DNA from: Nitrospirota bacterium
GTDB lineage: Bacteria; Nitrospirota; Thermodesulfovibrionia; UBA6902; BMS3Bbin08
Direction of reading: 5' to 3'
NCBI GenBank assembly: GCA_016208845.1
Contig: JACQXH010000058.1
Coordinates: forward strand, 1-9,015
DNA: 9,015 nt
Shown here one piece after another: positions 4,124 to 9,015 of this stretch (positions are counted from its first letter, which is position 1; each line of letters begins with the position of its first letter). A model generated the notes under the pieces. The model searched no databases, was not told the DNA's origin, and saw only the letters and a program-made list of their open reading frames with translations. A program made the position numbers and the translations under genes.

Positions 4124-7100
4124 ATGGCAAAATCTTTAGTAAGAAAAAATTATGGAAGGGTACAGCAGATATTGCCTGTTCCTAACCTAATAGAAATTCA
4201 GAAGCGTTCTTTTGACCGTTTCCTGCCAAAGGATGTTTCATCTCATAAAAGGGAAGATTTTGGGTTGCAGGCTGCATTTAACAGTGTATTTCCGATCGTT
4301 GACTATAATGAGACCGCATCGATTGAGTTTATTGAATACATCATTGGAAGTCCGAAATATGATGTTATAGAGAGCCTGCAGAAAGGCATTAATTACGCGG
4401 CCCCTCTCAAAATAAAAGTTAAGCTTAATTTATGGGAAAAGGAAGAAGATAAAAAGAGGTTAAAAGAAGCAAGGGAAGAAGAGGTTTACCTCGGCGAGAT
4501 TCCGCTAATGACAGATACCGGGACATTTATCATTAACGGCACTGAGAGGGTGGTAGTAAGCCAGCTTCACCGTTCTCCCGGGGTGTTTTTCAGTCACGAA
4601 AAAGGCAAAACATTGAGCGGCAAGGCCCTCTATTCCGCGCGGATAATCCCTGCAAGGGGTTCGTGGTTTGATTTCGAATTCGATTCAAAAGATGCCCTCT
4701 TTGTAAGAATTGACAGGCGCAAGAAACTCCCTGCCACAATTATTCTTAAAGCGCTTGGTTATCTGGACGAGCAAATACTGAAGATGTATTACCCGATCGA
4801 GGAGATCGGCATCAGCGGCGGAATTGTCAAACGTGTTGTCAGCGAGGCAATGGTCGGGGCTAAGGCATCGCAGAATATAATTATTCCGAAAACCAAGGAA
4901 GTGGTCGTTAAGGAAGGCAGTAAGATCACAAGGGCTGTACTTAAAAAAATGGAGGCATCCGGCATAAAAGAAATACTTGCTTCGAAAGAGGAGCTTGTCG
5001 GGAGAGTCACGCTGAATGACATAGTAGATCCTGAAACAGGCGAGGTCATATTAGAAAGCAATGAAGTAATAAGCAGCGATGTCCTGGAAAAGATCATAAA
5101 TGCGGAAAAGGTCAAGCTCAATCTGCTGTTAATAGACGGCCTTAATTACCTCCCTTCAATAAGGGATACACTGCTCATAGATAAAGTGAAAACCTCAGAA
5201 GAGGCATTAATAGAGATATACAGGAAGTTAAGGCCCGGTGAGCCGCCTGCCATAGGCGATGCAAGAGTGCTGTTCAACGGTCTTTTCTTTAACCCTAAGA
5301 GGTATGATCTTTCTCCTGTTGGAAGGCTTAAGCTCAATACCCGGCTGGGTCTGGATGTCGATATTGAAACAAGGGTATTAACTGACAAGGATATAATAGA
5401 GATTATCCGGTATCTGCTTAATCTGCGCGTGGGCAAAGGAGAAGTGGATGATATAGATCACCTTGGCAACCGCAGAATAAGATCGGTGGGGGAACTCCTT
5501 GAGAATCAGTTCAGGATCGGCCTTGTCAGGATGGAAAGGGCGGTAAAGGAGAAGATGACCCTCACGGACCTGGATGAACCGCCTGCGATGCCTCATGATC
5601 TGATCAATGCCAAGCCTGTAATAGCGGTGATAAAGGAATTTTTTGGTTCCAGCCAGCTAAGCCAGTTCATGGACCAGACAAATCCTCTTTCTGAAATAAC
5701 CCATAAAAGAAGATTAAGCGCCCTGGGGCCCGGCGGATTAACGAGGGAAAGAGCGGGCTTTGAGGTCAGGGACGTCCATCCTACCCATTATGGGCGTATA
5801 TGTCCGGTTGAAACCCCTGAAGGCCCCAATATAGGGCTTATAACTTCTCTTGCTTCATATGCAAGAGTCAATGATTTTGGTTTCATTGAAACACCTTACA
5901 GGAAAATCAAAAACGGCCGTGTAACCGACGAGATAGAATATCTGTCTGCGATAGAAGAGGGGAAATATGTCATAGCTCAAGGCACTTCTCCCATCAATGA
6001 AAAAGGTTTGCTTTCCGATGAAGTCGTAACAGTAAGGATCGGTGACGATTTCAAATTAGTATCACGGGAAGAAGTGCACTATATGGATGTTTCTCCCAAA
6101 CAAATCGTCAGCATTTCTGCCGCGCTTATCCCCTTTCTTGAAAATGATGACGCCAACAGGGCGCTCATGGGCTCTAACATGCAAAGACAGGCTGTTCCGC
6201 TGCTGCATACTGAGGCGCCTGTTGTAGGAACAGGCATGGAGTCTGCTGCTGCGCGTGATTCCGGAGTCATGATCATGGCAAAAAGGTCCGGAGATGTTGA
6301 ATATGTCGATGCCTCAAGGATCATAGTGAAAAGTGAAGGCGGGGTAGATATATACAGGCCCATTAAATTTTATCGTTCCAACCAGGGAACATGCCTGAAT
6401 CAGAAGCCGATCGTAAAAGTAGGCCAGAATATAAAGAAAGGCCATGTGCTTGCTGACGGCCCTGCAACGGCCCTCGGAGAGCTGTCCTTGGGGAAAAATG
6501 TTCTTGTAGCATTCATGCCGTGGAACGGATACAACTTTGAAGATGCGATCATTCTAAGCGAGCGCCTTGTAAAACTTGATACATTTACTTCAATTCACAT
6601 TGAAGAATTTGAAGTGGAGGCCAGGGAAACAAAACTGGGCCCTGAAGAAATTACGCGTGACATACCAAATGTCGGAGAAGAGATATTGCGGAACCTTGAC
6701 GAGAGCGGAATTGTGCGAATAGGGGCTGAGGTAAAACCCGGGGATATCCTTGTCGGCAAGGTCACGCCCAAGGGCGAGACCCAGTTGACGCCTGAAGAAA
6801 AATTGCTGCGTGCGATATTCGGTGAAAAGGCGGAAGAAGTAAGGGAGAACTGTCTCTATGTTCCGCCCGGAATAGAAGGGACGGTCATTGACGCTAAGAT
6901 ACTCTCAAGGAAGGGAGTTGAAAAGGACGAAAGGACGAAGAGCATAGAGAAGGAGGATGTACACCGCATCCAGCAGGACCTAAAGGAAGAGGTAAGGATC
7001 ATAGAAGAAGGCAAATGCAATAAGATCAGGGCGATCCTGGCCGGACAAAAGACCCTGGAGGATGTGAAACTGCCGGGGGTAAAAGAAGCGATATGCCAGA

Positions 7101-8065
7101 AGGGGAAAAAACTCACGGAAGAGCAGCTTAAAAGCATTCCCGATTCTCATCTTAATAAAATAAAGACCGCAGATGCCGATATAAAAGAAAAGATCAAAGC
7201 ACTGGAGAAAGAGGCGGATAACTACATAAGCCTGCTTGAAGACCGGTACAACGAAAAGATCAAAAGGACTGGGAAAGGAGATGATCTTCCGCCCGGCGTA
7301 ATGAAAATAGTAAAGGTATACATTGCGATGAAAAGGAAGATCCAGGTGGGAGACAAGATGGCGGGCAGACACGGCAATAAAGGCGTTGTCGCCACGGTTG
7401 TACCTGAAGAAGATATGCCTTTCATGCCGGATGGGACACATATAGATGTGATCCTTAATCCCCTTGGCGTTCCTTCCCGAATGAACGTGGGACAGATACT
7501 TGAAACCCATCTGGGATGGGCTTCGAAGGCGCTGGGTATTCATGTGGCAACACCCGTATTTGAAGGCGCCAATGAAAAAGAAATTAAGCATCTGCTGAAA
7601 GAAGCAGGATTGCCGCAAAGTGGCCAGATCACTCTGCGTGACGGGAAGACAGGCGAACCGTTTCAGAGACCGGTCACGGTAGGTTATATGTACATGATGA
7701 AGCTGCATCATCTTGTTGAGGACAAGATACACGCACGCTCCATCGGGCCGTACTCTCTTGTCACCCAGCAGCCGCTTGGCGGAAAGGCGCAGTTCGGCGG
7801 ACAGAGACTCGGGGAAATGGAGGTCTGGGCGCTTGAGGCTTACGGCGCGGCGCATATACTTCAGGAGTTCCTTACAGTCAAGAGCGATGATGTTGTGGGC
7901 AGGGCAAAGATGTACGAAGCAGTGGTCAAGGGAGATGTCAATATCGAGACCGGAGTGCCCGAATCTTTCCATGTCTTGATAAAAGAGCTCCAGAGTCTTG
8001 GACTTGACGTTGAATTAATGGAAGAAAAAATGCCGGTTAAGGCTGAAAAAAATAAGGCAAAGTAA
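4124..8065 (+). CDS. rpoB: DNA-directed RNA polymerase subunit beta
   Basis: RpoB forms one pincer of RNA polymerase and, with RpoC, the active site. The ATG at 4124 follows AAGGAGA (4114-4120). An in-frame TTG at 4109 lies upstream of that site and is rejected. The product is 1313 residues. About 225-345 matches the position of insertion betai4 of E. coli, and about 935-1050 that of betai9, a charged helical segment between GVEKDER and GDDLPPG. The rifampicin region keeps D517, H527, R530 and S532 (E. coli D516, H526, R529, S531), so the enzyme is predicted sensitive. Further landmarks are GLTRERAGFEVRDVHPTHYG, then CPVETPEGPNIGLI, the active-site GDKMAGRHGNKG with K1078 and K1086, and GPYSLVTQQPLGGKAQFGGQ from 1208. 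rpoC follows. Confidence 0.99.
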   Translation: MAKSLVRKNYGRVQQILPVPNLIEIQKRSFDRFLPKDVSSHKREDFGLQAAFNSVFPIVDYNETASIEFIEYIIGSPKYDVIESLQKGINYAAPLKIKVKLNLWEKEEDKKRLKEAREEEVYLGEIPLMTDTGTFIINGTERVVVSQLHRSPGVFFSHEKGKTLSGKALYSARIIPARGSWFDFEFDSKDALFVRIDRRKKLPATIILKALGYLDEQILKMYYPIEEIGISGGIVKRVVSEAMVGAKASQNIIIPKTKEVVVKEGSKITRAVLKKMEASGIKEILASKEELVGRVTLNDIVDPETGEVILESNEVISSDVLEKIINAEKVKLNLLLIDGLNYLPSIRDTLLIDKVKTSEEALIEIYRKLRPGEPPAIGDARVLFNGLFFNPKRYDLSPVGRLKLNTRLGLDVDIETRVLTDKDIIEIIRYLLNLRVGKGEVDDIDHLGNRRIRSVGELLENQFRIGLVRMERAVKEKMTLTDLDEPPAMPHDLINAKPVIAVIKEFFGSSQLSQFMDQTNPLSEITHKRRLSALGPGGLTRERAGFEVRDVHPTHYGRICPVETPEGPNIGLITSLASYARVNDFGFIETPYRKIKNGRVTDEIEYLSAIEEGKYVIAQGTSPINEKGLLSDEVVTVRIGDDFKLVSREEVHYMDVSPKQIVSISAALIPFLENDDANRALMGSNMQRQAVPLLHTEAPVVGTGMESAAARDSGVMIMAKRSGDVEYVDASRIIVKSEGGVDIYRPIKFYRSNQGTCLNQKPIVKVGQNIKKGHVLADGPATALGELSLGKNVLVAFMPWNGYNFEDAIILSERLVKLDTFTSIHIEEFEVEARETKLGPEEITRDIPNVGEEILRNLDESGIVRIGAEVKPGDILVGKVTPKGETQLTPEEKLLRAIFGEKAEEVRENCLYVPPGIEGTVIDAKILSRKGVEKDERTKSIEKEDVHRIQQDLKEEVRIIEEGKCNKIRAILAGQKTLEDVKLPGVKEAICQKGKKLTEEQLKSIPDSHLNKIKTADADIKEKIKALEKEADNYISLLEDRYNEKIKRTGKGDDLPPGVMKIVKVYIAMKRKIQVGDKMAGRHGNKGVVATVVPEEDMPFMPDGTHIDVILNPLGVPSRMNVGQILETHLGWASKALGIHVATPVFEGANEKEIKHLLKEAGLPQSGQITLRDGKTGEPFQRPVTVGYMYMMKLHHLVEDKIHARSIGPYSLVTQQPLGGKAQFGGQRLGEMEVWALEAYGAAHILQEFLTVKSDDVVGRAKMYEAVVKGDVNIETGVPESFHVLIKELQSLGLDVELMEEKMPVKAEKNKAK

Positions 8066-8141
8066 AAATCAAATATCAAATATTAATAATTAAAATTATG
8101 GAAAATATAATAAAATTCCTTAATTTTCATTTTTGCATTTC
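8064..8141 (+). repeat. AT-rich inverted-repeat element, copy C
   Basis: This element occupies the rpoB-rpoC spacer and overlaps the rpoB stop codon. AAATATCAAATATTAA (8070-8085) also occurs on the minus strand at about 1284-1299. AAAATTATGGAA (8092-8103) pairs with TTCCTTAATTTT (8116-8127) with one mismatch, making an AT-rich hairpin with a 12-base loop. It has no GC core, so it is not a credible terminator. Confidence 0.6.
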
Positions 8142-8164
8142 AAATGTAAAAGGGGGCAAATTTA

Positions 8165-9015
8165 GTGGAAGACATATACTCTATTTTTGAGAAACCAAAA
8201 AGTCCTACCGAGTTTGAGGCTATCAAGATAAAGCTCGCTTCTCCTGAGAAGATAAGGGCCTGGTCTTATGGAGAAGTAAAAAAGCCTGAGACAATCAATT
8301 ACAGGACCTTTAAACCTGAGAGAGACGGTCTCTTCTGCGCCAAGATATTTGGACCGGTGAAAGACTGGGAATGCATATGCGGCAAATACAAAAGGATGAA
8401 GCACAGGGGCGTGGTGTGCGACAAGTGCGGGGTCGAGGTCATTCAGTCCAAGGTGAGGCGTGAGAGGCTGGGCCATATCGAACTTGCAACCCCAGTTGCG
8501 CATATATGGTTTTTAAAGGGAATCCCGTCCCGCATTGGGACTCTTCTTGATATGACCATGAGACAGCTTGAAAGAGTGCTGTACTTTGAAAGTTATATTA
8601 TCATCGATCCGGGCAGTACAAATTTAAAGAATAAAGATCTTCTCACTGAAGAGGAATATAAAAAGCTGGTCCAGGAACATGCTGATAAATTCAAGGCCGG
8701 CATCGGGGCCGAAGCAATAAGAGAACTCCTCAGGGGAGTTGATCTCAATGCTCTTGCAAAAGATTTAAGGGCCAAAATACATAGTTCTTCATCGATCGGC
8801 ATAAAGAGAAAACTCACAAAGCGGGTAAGGGTTGTGGAGGCGTTCAGGAAATCCGATAACAAACCTGACTGGATGATCATGGATGTCATACCGGTGCTCC
8901 CTCCGGAGCTTCGGCCGCTGGTTCCCCTTGAGGGAGGAAGATTCGCAACCTCTGATCTTAATGACCTCTACAGGAGGGTGATCAACAGGAACAACAGACT
9001 GAAAAGGCTGATGGA
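8165..9015 (+). CDS. rpoC: DNA-directed RNA polymerase subunit beta' (5' part)
   Basis: RpoC carries the catalytic magnesium site of RNA polymerase. The window holds the first 283 codons plus two bases and then ends, well before the NADFDGD motif. The start is GTG 8165, with AAAAGGGGG (8148-8156) eight bases upstream. No frame break is seen. The opening EDIYSIFEKPKSPTEFEAIKI is followed by EKIRAWSYGEVKKPETINYR, typical of beta'. The first zinc site is complete, with C70 and C72 in ECICGKYKRMKHRG and C85 and C88 in VVCDKCG. PVLPPELRPLVPLEGGRFA and SDLNDLYRRVINRNNRLKRL (about 245-282) belong to the conserved clamp/rudder region. It is translated separately from rpoB, 99 bases downstream. Confidence 0.98.
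   Translation, partial: MEDIYSIFEKPKSPTEFEAIKIKLASPEKIRAWSYGEVKKPETINYRTFKPERDGLFCAKIFGPVKDWECICGKYKRMKHRGVVCDKCGVEVIQSKVRRERLGHIELATPVAHIWFLKGIPSRIGTLLDMTMRQLERVLYFESYIIIDPGSTNLKNKDLLTEEEYKKLVQEHADKFKAGIGAEAIRELLRGVDLNALAKDLRAKIHSSSSIGIKRKLTKRVRVVEAFRKSDNKPDWMIMDVIPVLPPELRPLVPLEGGRFATSDLNDLYRRVINRNNRLKRLM

Noticed and set aside
6980..7972. Long open frame of 330 codons on the minus strand inside rpoB
   Set aside because: It lies wholly opposite strongly conserved rpoB sequence. Its translation resembles no family I know, and the open frame is explained by codon use on the other strand.

Overview
The window is a bacterial chromosome segment carrying the classic translation/transcription cluster on the + strand: the 3' end of tuf, rpmG, tRNA-Trp, secE, nusG, rplK, rplA, rplJ, rplL, rpoB and the 5' part of rpoC. 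Every gene is a housekeeping gene. I see no mobile-element gene, CRISPR array, defence gene or phage gene. Base composition is moderate to slightly AT-rich. RpoB is long (1313 aa) and carries insertions matching in position both large insertions of E. coli beta, so a Firmicute or actinobacterium is unlikely. A proteobacterium-like or Nitrospirota/Desulfobacterota-type Gram-negative is my best guess. That placement is inference only and rests partly on the repeat-filled spacers.

Layout. 1-32: last codons of EF-Tu. 33-155: spacer with degenerate repeats. 156-308: rpmG (L33, four zinc cysteines). 381-457: tRNA-Trp with encoded CCA. 493-1211: secE and nusG, tightly spaced. 1325-1753: rplK. 1887-2615: rplA, which contains an unusual 45-bp in-frame tandem duplication. 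2616-3000: a 385-bp regulatory spacer with small hairpins, a weak promoter candidate, an L10-type mRNA leader, an AT-rich inverted repeat and a 9-nt stretch complementary to the leader's 5' side. 3001-3924: rplJ, which appears to start at a CTG codon, then rplL. 3925-4123: spacer with an inverted repeat and a GC-rich palindrome. 4124-8065: rpoB. 8066-8164: AT-rich repeat. 8165 to the end: rpoC, truncated by the window.

How the genes work together. EF-Tu, L33, tRNA-Trp, L11, L1, L10 and L7/L12 serve translation. L11, L10 and L12 form the ribosomal stalk base and stalk that recruit factors such as EF-Tu. SecE is the small subunit of the Sec channel. NusG binds RNA polymerase, whose two largest subunits follow. 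Supply of L10/L12 is probably feedback-controlled through the leader at 2779-2853.

What stands out is not a new system but departures within conserved genes and spacers: a 15-residue tandem duplication in L1, a CTG start for L10 next to its own regulatory leader, and five inter-gene spacers filled with several families of inverted-repeat elements, including one AT-rich family present three times and one GC-rich palindrome present twice at similar distances upstream of ribosome binding sites.
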